Source: CALMKX01 sp036274895 (lineage in GTDB: Bacteria > Acidobacteriota > Thermoanaerobaculia > Multivoradales > SZUA-115). From it: a stretch of DNA of 27,091 nt. The position numbers and the translations under genes are program-made. Each line of letters starts with the position of its first letter. Position 1 is the first letter of the stretch. The notes under the pieces are model-generated. The model did not search any database and was not told the origin of the DNA. It saw only the letters and a list, made by a program, of their open reading frames with translations. Shown piece after piece: positions 5,925 through 14,143 of the stretch. The stretch lies in the NCBI GenBank assembly GCA_036274895.1, contig DASUEU010000054.1:1-27091 (forward strand). The letters run 5' to 3'.

Positions 5925-8269
5925 ATCGATCCAAGGCGGCTCGGCCGGCTCGCGCCCCCGCGGCACCCCCGCCCCGGGGCTGGAGCGGCCGTGCCCTCGA
6001 TCGCCTGGCCGCCGCCTGGCTGGCCGGGCTCGAGCGCCCGGGCCTGTGGACCCTGCTCTTCCTGGTGGTTGCGACCTTCTCCATGCTGCCTCGGGGGCTG
6101 GTGTTCTCCCAGCGGGTCGAGGTCGGAGCGATCGCCGACCGCGACTACGTCGCCCCGGCGGATCTGCTGCTGCCGGACGAGGAGACCACCGAACGGCGGC
6201 GCGAGCGGGCCCGGGAGGAGGTGCGGCCGGTGTGGGACTTCGACCCCCGGCCGACCACCGCTGCCGAGCTTTCCCGGCTCTTCGAGGAGGGCCGGGCCCT
6301 GCTCCAGGAAGGACGGCCCGCGAGTGCGCCCACGCCGGAGGACCTCGAGCGCCTGGCCGGAGCGAGCCACCTCAAGACCACCCCCGAGCTGCTGCGCCTG
6401 CTGCTGCGCAAGGGCTACCCGGCCGAGCTGGAGGAGCGTTTCGCCGGCCTGGCCGCACGCGTCGCCGGCCGCGGCGTGGTGCTGTCCAAGGAGAGCCTGC
6501 TCGAGAACCGCCTGCGGGGCATCAGCCTGCGCAACCTGCAGACCGGCGGCGAGCGGCTGTCCTTCGACCTCTACGAGTACCTGCCGCACCCCCGGGGCGT
6601 GGACGAGGTGGTGGCGGCCGAGGTGCGCGCCTGGGAAGCCCTGAGCCCGGCCGAGCGGCGGCTGCTGCGCAGTTTCCTGGTCGACAACCTGCCGCCCAAC
6701 CTGCATTTCAACCCCAGCGAGACCCAGGCGCGGCAGGAGAAAGCGGCTGCCGAGGTGGGGCCGAGCTTCAACCAGGTGCGCCGGGGGCAGGTGATCGCCC
6801 GCAAGGGCGACCAGCTCACGGCGACGGCGGCGGCCCAGATCCTCGCCTCCCGGCGCGGGGCCGGGGGCTGGATGGACCGCCTGCTGCCACCCCTGGGCCT
6901 GCTGGCGATCCTCGCCGGGGTGGCCTGGCTGGCCTGGCTGGCCCTGCGTGCTTTCGCTCCTCGGCCCACCGACCATCACCGGCTCTACGTCGCCTTCCTG
7001 CTCTTGCTGGGCCTGTCCTTGACCGGCGCCCGCGGCTGCTTCGTGGTCGCCGAAGCCCTCGGCGGCACCCTGCCCAACCCGCCCCTCGACTCGGCCCAGA
7101 GCTGGGCCTGGGCGGTGCCCCTCTCAGCACCGGCCCTGCTCGCCGGGCTGCTGTTCAACCGCCGCATGGCCCTGCTGCTGGCGGCGATCTTCTGTGTGCT
7201 CGCCGGGCGCCTCGCCGGGGCCAACGCCTGGGAGCTCACCCTCTACGGCCTCGCCGGGTCCCTGGGCGTGATCTTCGCCCTCGAGCGCTACCAGGTGAAC
7301 TTGCGCCTGGTGATGACCCGCCTCGGCCTGGTCAGCTCGGCGACCAACATGGTGATGGTCCTGGCCCTGGCTGCCCTCGCCGGCAAGCTCGAGGGCGGTG
7401 CGGCCCGGCTCGGCTTCGACCTGCTCTGTGCCTTCTCGAGCGGGTTGCTGGCGGCGGCGGTGGCGAGCTTCACCCTGCCGATCCTCGAGGCCGGCCTCGG
7501 GTTGACCACCGACATCCGCCTCGCCGAGCTGTCCAACACCAACCTGCCGCTGCTGCGCCGGCTGGCCCTCGAGGCCCCGGGCACCTTCCAGCACTCCCTG
7601 ATGGTGGCCCACCTCGCCAAGCAGGCGGCCGAGGCGATCGGCGCCGACGCACCCCTGGCCTACGCCGCGGGGCTCTACCACGACCTCGGCAAGGTGACGC
7701 GGCCGGAGTACTTCGTAGAGAACCAGCGCTCGGGCCACAACCCCCACGACAAGCTCCAGGCCACGATGAGCGCCCAGATCCTGATCCGCCACATCAAGGA
7801 CGGCGTCACCCTGGCTCGCGAGCACCATCTGCCCCAGCCTTTGGTCGATGCCGTCGAGCAGCACCACGGCACCCGGCTGATCAAGTACTTCTTCGCCCGC
7901 GCCGCCGAAGCCGGCGAGCCGCCCGAGGAGGGGCAGTTCCGCTATCCCGGCCCGCGCCCCCAGGACAAGGTGATGGGGGTGCTGATGCTCGCCGACGCCG
8001 TGGAGGCCGCCAGCCGGACCCTGGTCGAGGCCAGCCCGGGCAAGCTGCGGGTCCTGATCCGCACCATCGTCGACGACTGCCTGGGCGACCGCCAGCTGGA
8101 GGAGACCAACCTCACCCTCTCCGACCTGGCCAAGATCTCCGAGACCTTCTTGACCGAGTTGGCCACGGTCTTCCACCAGCGCATCGACTACCCCGGCTTC
8201 GACTTCAACAAGGAGGAGAAGCCGGGCCGGCCCCGGCTGCGTCCGGTGCCGGCGGCGGGATCGAGATAG
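5921..8269 (+). CDS. pgpH: PgpH-type 7TM-HD phosphohydrolase, probable c-di-AMP phosphodiesterase
   Basis: The 782-aa protein has the PgpH/YqfF layout. A first membrane helix (about 42-58) is followed by a periplasmic 7TMR-HDED domain (to about 305). A bundle of about seven membrane helices (about 315-510) leads to a cytoplasmic HD domain (about 540-740). The metal ligands are visible: His in GTFQHS (about 557), His587-Asp588 in YHDLGK, His in RHIKDG and EQHHG further on. PgpH enzymes hydrolyse c-di-AMP to pApA, a signal for turgor and cell-wall control; the substrate here is inferred from the family. The gene overlaps ybeZ by four bases and ends five bases before the ATG of ybeY. Confidence 0.92.
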   Translation: MNRSKAARPARAPAAPPPRGWSGRALDRLAAAWLAGLERPGLWTLLFLVVATFSMLPRGLVFSQRVEVGAIADRDYVAPADLLLPDEETTERRRERAREEVRPVWDFDPRPTTAAELSRLFEEGRALLQEGRPASAPTPEDLERLAGASHLKTTPELLRLLLRKGYPAELEERFAGLAARVAGRGVVLSKESLLENRLRGISLRNLQTGGERLSFDLYEYLPHPRGVDEVVAAEVRAWEALSPAERRLLRSFLVDNLPPNLHFNPSETQARQEKAAAEVGPSFNQVRRGQVIARKGDQLTATAAAQILASRRGAGGWMDRLLPPLGLLAILAGVAWLAWLALRAFAPRPTDHHRLYVAFLLLLGLSLTGARGCFVVAEALGGTLPNPPLDSAQSWAWAVPLSAPALLAGLLFNRRMALLLAAIFCVLAGRLAGANAWELTLYGLAGSLGVIFALERYQVNLRLVMTRLGLVSSATNMVMVLALAALAGKLEGGAARLGFDLLCAFSSGLLAAAVASFTLPILEAGLGLTTDIRLAELSNTNLPLLRRLALEAPGTFQHSLMVAHLAKQAAEAIGADAPLAYAAGLYHDLGKVTRPEYFVENQRSGHNPHDKLQATMSAQILIRHIKDGVTLAREHHLPQPLVDAVEQHHGTRLIKYFFARAAEAGEPPEEGQFRYPGPRPQDKVMGVLMLADAVEAASRTLVEASPGKLRVLIRTIVDDCLGDRQLEETNLTLSDLAKISETFLTELATVFHQRIDYPGFDFNKEEKPGRPRLRPVPAAGSR

Positions 8270-8273
8270 GGCG

Positions 8274-8768
8274 ATGGACACCGAAGCGAGCCGAGGCCTG
8301 CCCAAGGGGCCGAGCGCCGGGAGCCGCGCGGTCGTGCCGGAGGTGACGCTCCAGAACCCCTGCCAGTACCCGGAGGCCGGGGCGCGCAAGCTGCGGCCGT
8401 GGGTGGACCGCCTGGCCGCGGCTCTGGCTCCCGGTGAGGGCACCTTCGTGGTGCGCTTCGTCAGCGACCGCGAGATGCGCCAGCTCAACCGCCTCTACCG
8501 CGAGAAGGACCAGCCCACCGACGTGCTGTCTTTTCCCGGCGAGGCCTCGCCCGAGGGTCGCCATCTCGGCGACGTGGTGATCTCGGTGCCGACGGCCCGG
8601 CGCCAGGCCCGGGAGGCCGGCCACGGCATCGGCCGGGAGCTCCAGATCCTGATCCTCCACGGCCTGCTGCACTGCCTGGGCTACGACCACGAGACCGACG
8701 ACGGCACCATGGAGAGGCTCGAGGCCGAGCTGCGCCGGACCTGGATCCCGAGGGAGCCGCCAGGATGA
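8274..8768 (+). CDS. ybeY: YbeY endoribonuclease, 16S rRNA maturation
   Basis: YbeY (164 aa) is a zinc-dependent single-strand endoribonuclease that takes part in 16S rRNA 3'-end maturation and late-stage 70S ribosome quality control. The H3 metal motif HGLLHCLGYDH is complete, with His129, His133 and His139. The conserved block TDVLSFPGE and GDVVIS precede it. The ATG at 8274 follows pgpH by four bases with only a weak AGGG ahead. An in-frame GTG at 8334 would remove about 20 poorly conserved residues and cannot be excluded as the true start. The stop overlaps the next ATG (ATGA at 8765-8768). Confidence 0.93.
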   Translation: MDTEASRGLPKGPSAGSRAVVPEVTLQNPCQYPEAGARKLRPWVDRLAAALAPGEGTFVVRFVSDREMRQLNRLYREKDQPTDVLSFPGEASPEGRHLGDVVISVPTARRQAREAGHGIGRELQILILHGLLHCLGYDHETDDGTMERLEAELRRTWIPREPPG

Positions 8769-10030
8769 GCAACGGTTTGCTGGCGGCCCTCGCCGGCGCT
8801 CTGACCCTGGCGACGGTGATCTCGATCGTGATCTCGGCCTTGCTCGAGAGGAGCGGTCCGATCCGGCTGCGCGCCTTCGCGGAGGAGGCCGGCGGCTCCC
8901 TGCGCCGGCTCTATGATCGGCCCCAGGCTTTCGAGGCGTTCCGCCACCTGCTCTCCCTGGGCGCCAAGGTGCTGCTCGCCGCCCTCGCCCTGGCCTGGTA
9001 CCGGCTCTACCTCGGGCTCGACCTCGCCCTCGACCGGGCCCTGCTCGCCGCCCTCGGCACCGCCGCGCTGGTGGCCTTCCTGGTCGAGCTGGTGAGCCGG
9101 ATCCTGATCAAGCGAGATCCCGAGGCCGCCCTCTCCCGCCTGACCTGGCTCTACCGCTTCTGTCTCGTGCTCTGCCGTCCGGTGCTGCCCCTGGCCACGC
9201 TGCTGATGCCCAGGGTGGTGGAGCTCGACGGCGACGAGGAGGAGGAGGACGAGGCTTCCGAGGAGGAGATCGACGCCTTCATCGCCGTCGGTGAGCACGA
9301 GGGCATCCTGGAGCGCGACCAGGGCGAGATGGTGCGCAGCGTGGTCGACTTCGGCGAGACCCAGGTCAAGAGCGTGATGACGCCGCGCATCGACATGGTC
9401 TGCGCGCCGGAGACCACCTCCCTGCCCGAGCTGGCGGATCGCTTCCTCGAGACCCGGCGCTCGCGCATCCCCCTCTTCCGCGACTCGATCGACCAGGTGG
9501 TCGGCGTGCTCCACGTGCGGGAGCTGCTGCGCGGCCTCCACCGGGAGCCCGGGGCGAGCGCCCTCGCCCTCGCCCGGCCGCCCTACTTCGTGCCCCCCAC
9601 CAAGACCCTCTCCGAGCTGCTGCGGGAGTTCCAGGCCCGCTTCGAGCAGATGGCCATCGTGGTCGACGAGTACGGCGGGGTGGCGGGGCTGGTGACTCTC
9701 GAAGACCTGGTCGAGGAGATCGTGGGCGACATCGCCGACGAGCACGAGGAGCTCCAGGAGGGACCCCAGACCCTGGAGGAGGGGGTGTGGCGAGTCGATG
9801 GTCGGGCCCACGTCGAGGAGCTCGGGGACGTCGTGGGGGTGTCGATCGACGACGGACCCTACGAAACGGTGGGGGGGCTGGTCCTCCACGTCCTCGGCGA
9901 GGTGCCGGAGGCCGGGGCGGCGGTGGTGACCCACGGCCTGAAGCTGACCGTGGAGAAGGTCACCGACCGGCGCATCGAGGTGGTGCGGGTCGAGAGGGCC
10001 GTTGCCGCCGAGGGCGGAGAGGAAGACTAG
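8765..10030 (+). CDS. CBS-pair / CorC-HlyC domain membrane protein (CNNM-like)
   Basis: The 421-aa product combines an N-terminal hydrophobic region of about four helices (5-27, about 58-78, 85-108, 130-152), a CBS pair (about 195-310; it opens with VKSVMTPRIDM and includes MAIVVDEYGGVAGLVTLEDL), and a C-terminal CorC_HlyC domain (about 325-410). Relatives are implicated in magnesium or cobalt efflux, and the gene neighbours ybeY and era in many genomes. The membrane part is divergent: the usual GE-x-x-PK motif of DUF21/CNNM is replaced by VELVSRILIK. An acidic run (EEEEDEASEEEIDAF) joins it to the CBS pair. The start overlaps the ybeY stop. Confidence 0.88.
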   Translation: MSNGLLAALAGALTLATVISIVISALLERSGPIRLRAFAEEAGGSLRRLYDRPQAFEAFRHLLSLGAKVLLAALALAWYRLYLGLDLALDRALLAALGTAALVAFLVELVSRILIKRDPEAALSRLTWLYRFCLVLCRPVLPLATLLMPRVVELDGDEEEEDEASEEEIDAFIAVGEHEGILERDQGEMVRSVVDFGETQVKSVMTPRIDMVCAPETTSLPELADRFLETRRSRIPLFRDSIDQVVGVLHVRELLRGLHREPGASALALARPPYFVPPTKTLSELLREFQARFEQMAIVVDEYGGVAGLVTLEDLVEEIVGDIADEHEELQEGPQTLEEGVWRVDGRAHVEELGDVVGVSIDDGPYETVGGLVLHVLGEVPEAGAAVVTHGLKLTVEKVTDRRIEVVRVERAVAAEGGEED

Positions 10031-10034
10031 AAAC

Positions 10035-10946
10035 ATGGCCAAGAGCGGCTCCGTGGCCCTGATCGGCCGGCCCAACGCGGGCAAATCGACCCTGATGAAC
10101 CGCTGGCTGGGCGAGAAGCTCTCGATCGTCTCGGACAAGCCGCAAACCACCCGGCGGCGGATCGTCGGCATCCTCTCCGAGCCTCGGGGGCAGCTGGTCT
10201 TCTACGACACGCCGGGGATCCACCGGCCGATCCACCGCATGAACCAGCAGATGATGCGCTTCACCGTCGAGGCCCTCGACGACGCAGACGTGGTGGCCTT
10301 GCTGGTCGACGTCAGCGAAGCACCGGGCAAGGGGGATGCCTTCACCCTCGACCTGGTGCGCCGCTCGAAGTCCCCCAAGGTGCTGCTGCTCAACAAGATC
10401 GACCTGGTGAAGAAGGAGAAGCTCCTACCGCGTATCGCGGCCTACGCCGCCGAGGCGATGTTCACCGAGATCGTGCCGATCTCGGCCCGCGACGGCGACG
10501 GCGCCGAGCGCGCTTTGGGCGTGCTCTGGGGCCTGCTGCCGGAAGGGGAGCCGGCCTTCGACCGGGAGCTGCTGACGGTGCAGACCGAGCGCTTCCTGGT
10601 CGCCGAGCGGATCCGCGAGAAGGTGCTCGAGCGCACCCGCGACGAGCTGCCTTTCGCCACCGCGGTGCTGATCGAGCGCTGGGAGGAGGTGCCGGAGAAG
10701 GATCTGGTGCGCATCGCCGCCGTGTTGCTGGTGGAGCGGTCGAGCCAGAAACCGATCCTGGTCGGCAAGGGGGGGGAGAGGATCCGCGACATCGGCACCG
10801 CCGCCCGCCTCGATCTCGAGGGCTACCTGGGCAAGCGGGTCTATCTCGAGCTCTTCGTCAAGGTCGAGCCCGGCTGGCGGGAGAAGCAGGAGGTTCTCGC
10901 CGAGATCGACCGCAACGCCGAGGCCGTGGACCTGGATCCGGCGTAG
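10035..10946 (+). CDS. era: GTPase Era
   Basis: Era (303 aa) is the GTPase that binds the 3' end of 16S rRNA and checks 30S assembly. The G1 motif GRPNAGKST is at 11-19, the TT of KPQTTRRR is switch I (G2), DTPG is at 58-61 (G3), NKID at 120-123 (G4), and SARDG is the G5 region. The C-terminal KH domain (about 205-290) carries the GKGGERIRDIG loop. The ATG at 10035 is preceded by GGAGAGGAA about ten bases upstream and gives the usual N terminus; the frame is open from 10002 but this adds nothing conserved. It closes the housekeeping run. Confidence 0.96.
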   Translation: MAKSGSVALIGRPNAGKSTLMNRWLGEKLSIVSDKPQTTRRRIVGILSEPRGQLVFYDTPGIHRPIHRMNQQMMRFTVEALDDADVVALLVDVSEAPGKGDAFTLDLVRRSKSPKVLLLNKIDLVKKEKLLPRIAAYAAEAMFTEIVPISARDGDGAERALGVLWGLLPEGEPAFDRELLTVQTERFLVAERIREKVLERTRDELPFATAVLIERWEEVPEKDLVRIAAVLLVERSSQKPILVGKGGERIRDIGTAARLDLEGYLGKRVYLELFVKVEPGWREKQEVLAEIDRNAEAVDLDPA

Positions 10947-10965
10947 GTGCGGCGGCGCGGCGCCT
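10945..10965. terminator. Weak hairpin between convergent era and WD40 genes
   Basis: AGGTGC (10945-10950) and GCGCCT (10960-10965) can pair with one mismatch across a 9-base loop. The two genes converge with only 25 bases between stops. No T tract follows on either strand, so this is at most a bidirectional pause or factor-dependent end. Confidence 0.2.
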
Positions 10966-10971
10966 GCTCCT

Positions 10972-13032
10972 TCAGCGTGGTCCTCCGGCGTCCAGGATCC
11001 GGATGGCGCTGTCGAGAGGGAGCAGGGCTAGGCGGCGGCCGTCGGGGGCCCAGGTCAGGGCCCAGACCGTGGCGCCCATCGGCAGGGTGAGCAGCGGCTC
11101 GCCCGAAGCCGGGTCCCAGATCCGCGCCGTCTCGTCGCTCGAGGCCGTGGCCAGGCGGCGGCCGTCCGGGGAGAAGGCGAGGTCGTTGATGGTGTCGCCG
11201 TGCCCGGCCAGGGTGGCGAGGCGGCGGCCGGAGGCGACCTCCCACAGCGAGACCCGGCGGTCATGGCCACCCAGGGCCAGGGTGCCGCCGGCCGAGAACG
11301 CCGCCACCAGCGACCCGCGGCCGTGCTCGAGGCGGTGGGCCTCCCGGCGCGCGGGCCAGTCCCACACCACCGCGGTGCCGTCGGCGCCCGCGGCGACCAG
11401 CCAGCGGCCGTCGGGGCTCCACAGCACGTCGGCGATTGCCCGCCCCTGGTGATCCAGCTCGGCGACCAGCTCGCCCCCAGGCACCCGCCACACTTTCACC
11501 TTGCCCGGCAACGTGGGTGCCGCCACCAGAGCCTCGCGGGGGTGGACGGCGAGGCCGGTGACCTGGCGATCGGGCACCCGGTCGAGCTCGGCGAGGCGAG
11601 TGGCCGAGGCCAGGTCCCAGAGCAGGATGCGGCCGTCGTTGCCGGTGGTGGCCAGGTGACGGCCATCGGCCGAGAGGGCCAGGCGCACGCCGGAGACCTC
11701 GTTGGCCGGGAACGCCGACAGCAGCCGCCCCGAGGCGGCGTCCCGGATCTCCGTCAGGCCGGTCCAGCCGGTGCTGATCGCGCGGCTGCCGTCGGCGGTG
11801 AAGACCAGGTCGTACATGTCCTGCTCGAGCGGCCAGCGGGTGCGGGCGGGATCGAGGGCTGCGAGGTCCCAGGCGCGCACGCTGCCGTCGCCCCCGGCGG
11901 AGTAGAGCCAGCGGCCGTCCGGGCTGGCGGCGAGGGCGGCGATCGGCCCCGCGTGGCCGTGGAGCACCCGCCGCTGGCGGCCGCTCGCGGCGTCCCAGAG
12001 GCGCAGGGTGGAGTCGCCCGAGCCGGCTGCGAGGGTGAGGCCGTCGCCGAGGAAGGCCACGGCATTGACCGACTGGGTCTGACCCTCGGCCTGGCCCACC
12101 AGGGTGGCCGTGAGCCGGCCGTCGTCGACCGTCCACAGCCGCACGGTGCCGTCCTTGGCGCCCACGGCGAGGTGCGAGCCGTCGCGGCTCCAGGCGAGCG
12201 ACTGCACGGCCCGGTAGATCTCGGATTCGGGAGGCATCAGCCGGGTAGCCGCGCCCCAGCTGGCGGTGTCCCACAGGGCCACGTCGAAGTCCCAGGTGCC
12301 GGCGGCGAAGCGCCCGCCGTCCGGGCTGAAGGCCGCCGCGACGATCGGCTTGACGCCGTGCTCGAGGGAGTGGAGCAGGTCGCCGTCCGCGGCGTTCCAG
12401 ACCTTGACCACGCCCCACACGCCCCGTTCGGGGCTGCGGTCCCAGGAGGTCGAGACCAGCGTGCGGCCGTCCGGGCTCCAGGCCAGGGCGGCGATGCCCC
12501 GGCCCACGCCCTCGATGCGGGTGAGCTCTTTGCCCGTGGCCGCATGCCACAGCCGCACGGTGCCGTCGGAGGACGCCGTGGCCAGGCGGGTGCCGTCGGG
12601 GGAGAAGCGGGCGTTCCACACCGCCTTGGTGTGCCCGATCAGCTCGCCCGCCGGGCTGCCGTCGGTTCGCCAGAGTCTCACTGTCGGCTCCGCCGAGGTG
12701 GTCGCCAGCAGGCTGCCGTCCGGGCTGACGGCGACGTCGGTCAAGGGCCCGCCGTCGGCGGCGATCACCCGGCTGCTCTCGTCGGCGCGGGCCGACAGGT
12801 AGCGCCACTCCCAGCCGCGCAGGCGCTCCGGCGCCTCGGCCAGCCAGCGCTTGGCCGCGGCGGTCTCGTGCAGGCGCAGGGAAGCCTCCGCGCTGGCCAG
12901 GCTGGCGAGGTAGAGCTTGCGCTCGAGCTCGGGGACCGTCCCGGGTTGGGCAACCTGGGCTGCCGCGGGTGCGGCGAAGCAGGCGCAAGCCAGCACCGGG
13001 CCGGCGACTTTGCGGAGACGATGGCATAGCAT
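10972..13032 (-). CDS. Exported WD40-repeat protein, double seven-bladed propeller
   Basis: The 686-aa product has a clear signal peptide (hydrophobic 9-20, cleavage probably after AAA at 23-25). A helical segment follows with LERKLYLASLASAEASL and RGWEWRYLSA, a signature linked to WD40 modules of Planctomycetes and Acidobacteria. I count 14 consecutive WD40 blades, each with an 'A-x-SPDG-x-x-LA' strand and a closing 'V-x-L-W' strand. They fit two seven-bladed propellers; blade 8 ends in TEIR instead of a Trp-containing strand. Such propellers are protein-interaction scaffolds; no enzyme domain is visible. The ATG at 13030-13032 is chosen because it starts the signal peptide; the frame is open to 13575 but overlaps the divergent gene. 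No ribosome site is apparent. Confidence 0.85.
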   Translation of the reverse strand: MLCHRLRKVAGPVLACACFAAPAAAQVAQPGTVPELERKLYLASLASAEASLRLHETAAAKRWLAEAPERLRGWEWRYLSARADESSRVIAADGGPLTDVAVSPDGSLLATTSAEPTVRLWRTDGSPAGELIGHTKAVWNARFSPDGTRLATASSDGTVRLWHAATGKELTRIEGVGRGIAALAWSPDGRTLVSTSWDRSPERGVWGVVKVWNAADGDLLHSLEHGVKPIVAAAFSPDGGRFAAGTWDFDVALWDTASWGAATRLMPPESEIYRAVQSLAWSRDGSHLAVGAKDGTVRLWTVDDGRLTATLVGQAEGQTQSVNAVAFLGDGLTLAAGSGDSTLRLWDAASGRQRRVLHGHAGPIAALAASPDGRWLYSAGGDGSVRAWDLAALDPARTRWPLEQDMYDLVFTADGSRAISTGWTGLTEIRDAASGRLLSAFPANEVSGVRLALSADGRHLATTGNDGRILLWDLASATRLAELDRVPDRQVTGLAVHPREALVAAPTLPGKVKVWRVPGGELVAELDHQGRAIADVLWSPDGRWLVAAGADGTAVVWDWPARREAHRLEHGRGSLVAAFSAGGTLALGGHDRRVSLWEVASGRRLATLAGHGDTINDLAFSPDGRRLATASSDETARIWDPASGEPLLTLPMGATVWALTWAPDGRRLALLPLDSAIRILDAGGPR

Positions 13033-13043
13033 GATTGAAGGCG

Positions 13044-14066
13044 ATGATAACGGAACGACAGGATGCCACGGCGCTCCCCGGGGGCGACGCGACCGAGCCG
13101 CCCCTGTCCTGGTGCCTGGGGGTCCCGGCGAGCGGCTCCCGCGCCCTCCGGGCGGAGGAGGTGGCAGAGGTCCGAGCCCTGCGCAGGCGGATCCTGCTCT
13201 CCCTGTGGCAGGTGCCGGCCCTGCTCTTGGGGGTGCTGGCCCTCGTGCTGGCCTGGGGCTTGGTCGCCGGGCGCGTACCCAGCCTGGCCGAAGGCTTCCC
13301 GGCGACCGTCCTGGCAGCCGTGGGGCTGCTCGGCCCGGCCTTCGCCGTACTGAGGTTGCGCGATCTGCTGCGGCGCGCCCGCGCCCTCGGCCGCGACCTG
13401 CGGCGCGGGGAGCTGGAGGTCTTTCAGAGCCCCGCCGGCGGCGAGTCCGCCGAGGGGGAGAAGGGCCTTTCCGCCCGGCACGTCGAGGTGCTGCCTCACT
13501 CCCGGCTGCTCTTCCGGCTCGACGGGGTGGCTCCCGAGAAGCCCCGGCAGGTGGAGATCGCCCGCGCCGCCGCACCCCCCCGGCACGCCGTACGTTGGGC
13601 CTTTCCGAGGAGCTGGGTGAGCGAGAGCGAGGACCTCGAGGGCCTGTCTCGCCGGCGGCTGTCGGAGGGAGAGAGGGCCGAGCTGGGGCGCTCGATTCGG
13701 ACCCTGCGCAAGCCCTCGGGTTGCCTGCTCGGCCTCGCCGCGTTCTTCCTGCTCATGGTGGCGGCCATGGCCGTCAACCACTGGCGAGGGGGTCCGATCG
13801 ACACCGGCTTCTCCGACGTGCTGGCCGGGGTGCTGTGGACCTTCGCGCTGGGGCGGGGGATCTTCCACTACGTGAGGGCGCGGCGCCTCGCCGAGCGGCT
13901 CGACTTCGACCTCGATGCCGGGTGGGTGGCGGTCATGGCACGGGACGACCGAGAAGCCGCCGAGCCGGCACCGCCGGGGGATCTCGAGGTCCTACCCACC
14001 GCGGGCCTGCCCTGGACCGAGTCCGGCCGGCCGGCGCCCTGGCGCTTCGAGATGGGGGCGGGGTGA
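13044..14066 (+). CDS. Four-helix membrane protein of unknown function
   Basis: This 340-aa protein belongs to no family I recognise. Two hydrophobic pairs are visible: about 49-74 with 85-105, and about 229-250 with 258-278. A hydrophilic cytoplasmic-type domain of about 120 residues lies between the pairs. It contains QSPAGGESAEGEKG and a segment reading VEVLPHSRLLFRLDGV that may form a beta-rich fold. The C-terminal tail ends in PWRFEMGAG. The ATG at 13044 is used; a TTG at 13035 is in frame. It is divergent from the exported WD40 protein with 11 bases between the start codons, so each promoter must lie inside the other's coding sequence. A functional link with the WD40 protein is possible but unproved. 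Confidence 0.65.
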   Translation: MITERQDATALPGGDATEPPLSWCLGVPASGSRALRAEEVAEVRALRRRILLSLWQVPALLLGVLALVLAWGLVAGRVPSLAEGFPATVLAAVGLLGPAFAVLRLRDLLRRARALGRDLRRGELEVFQSPAGGESAEGEKGLSARHVEVLPHSRLLFRLDGVAPEKPRQVEIARAAAPPRHAVRWAFPRSWVSESEDLEGLSRRRLSEGERAELGRSIRTLRKPSGCLLGLAAFFLLMVAAMAVNHWRGGPIDTGFSDVLAGVLWTFALGRGIFHYVRARRLAERLDFDLDAGWVAVMARDDREAAEPAPPGDLEVLPTAGLPWTESGRPAPWRFEMGAG

Positions 14067-14143
14067 GGGGGCGCCTGCCCGCCGATCGCCCCGGAACCAA
14101 ACGACCAGCCAGGCGTTCCAAGGGCATGACAGGAGGGCCGTCC

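Noticed and set aside
11200..13029. A 609-codon open frame on the plus strand
   Set aside because: It is antisense to the WD40 gene, whose 14 blades are clear. The repeated GAVR/PAAVG pattern is only the reverse image of the SPDG repeats.
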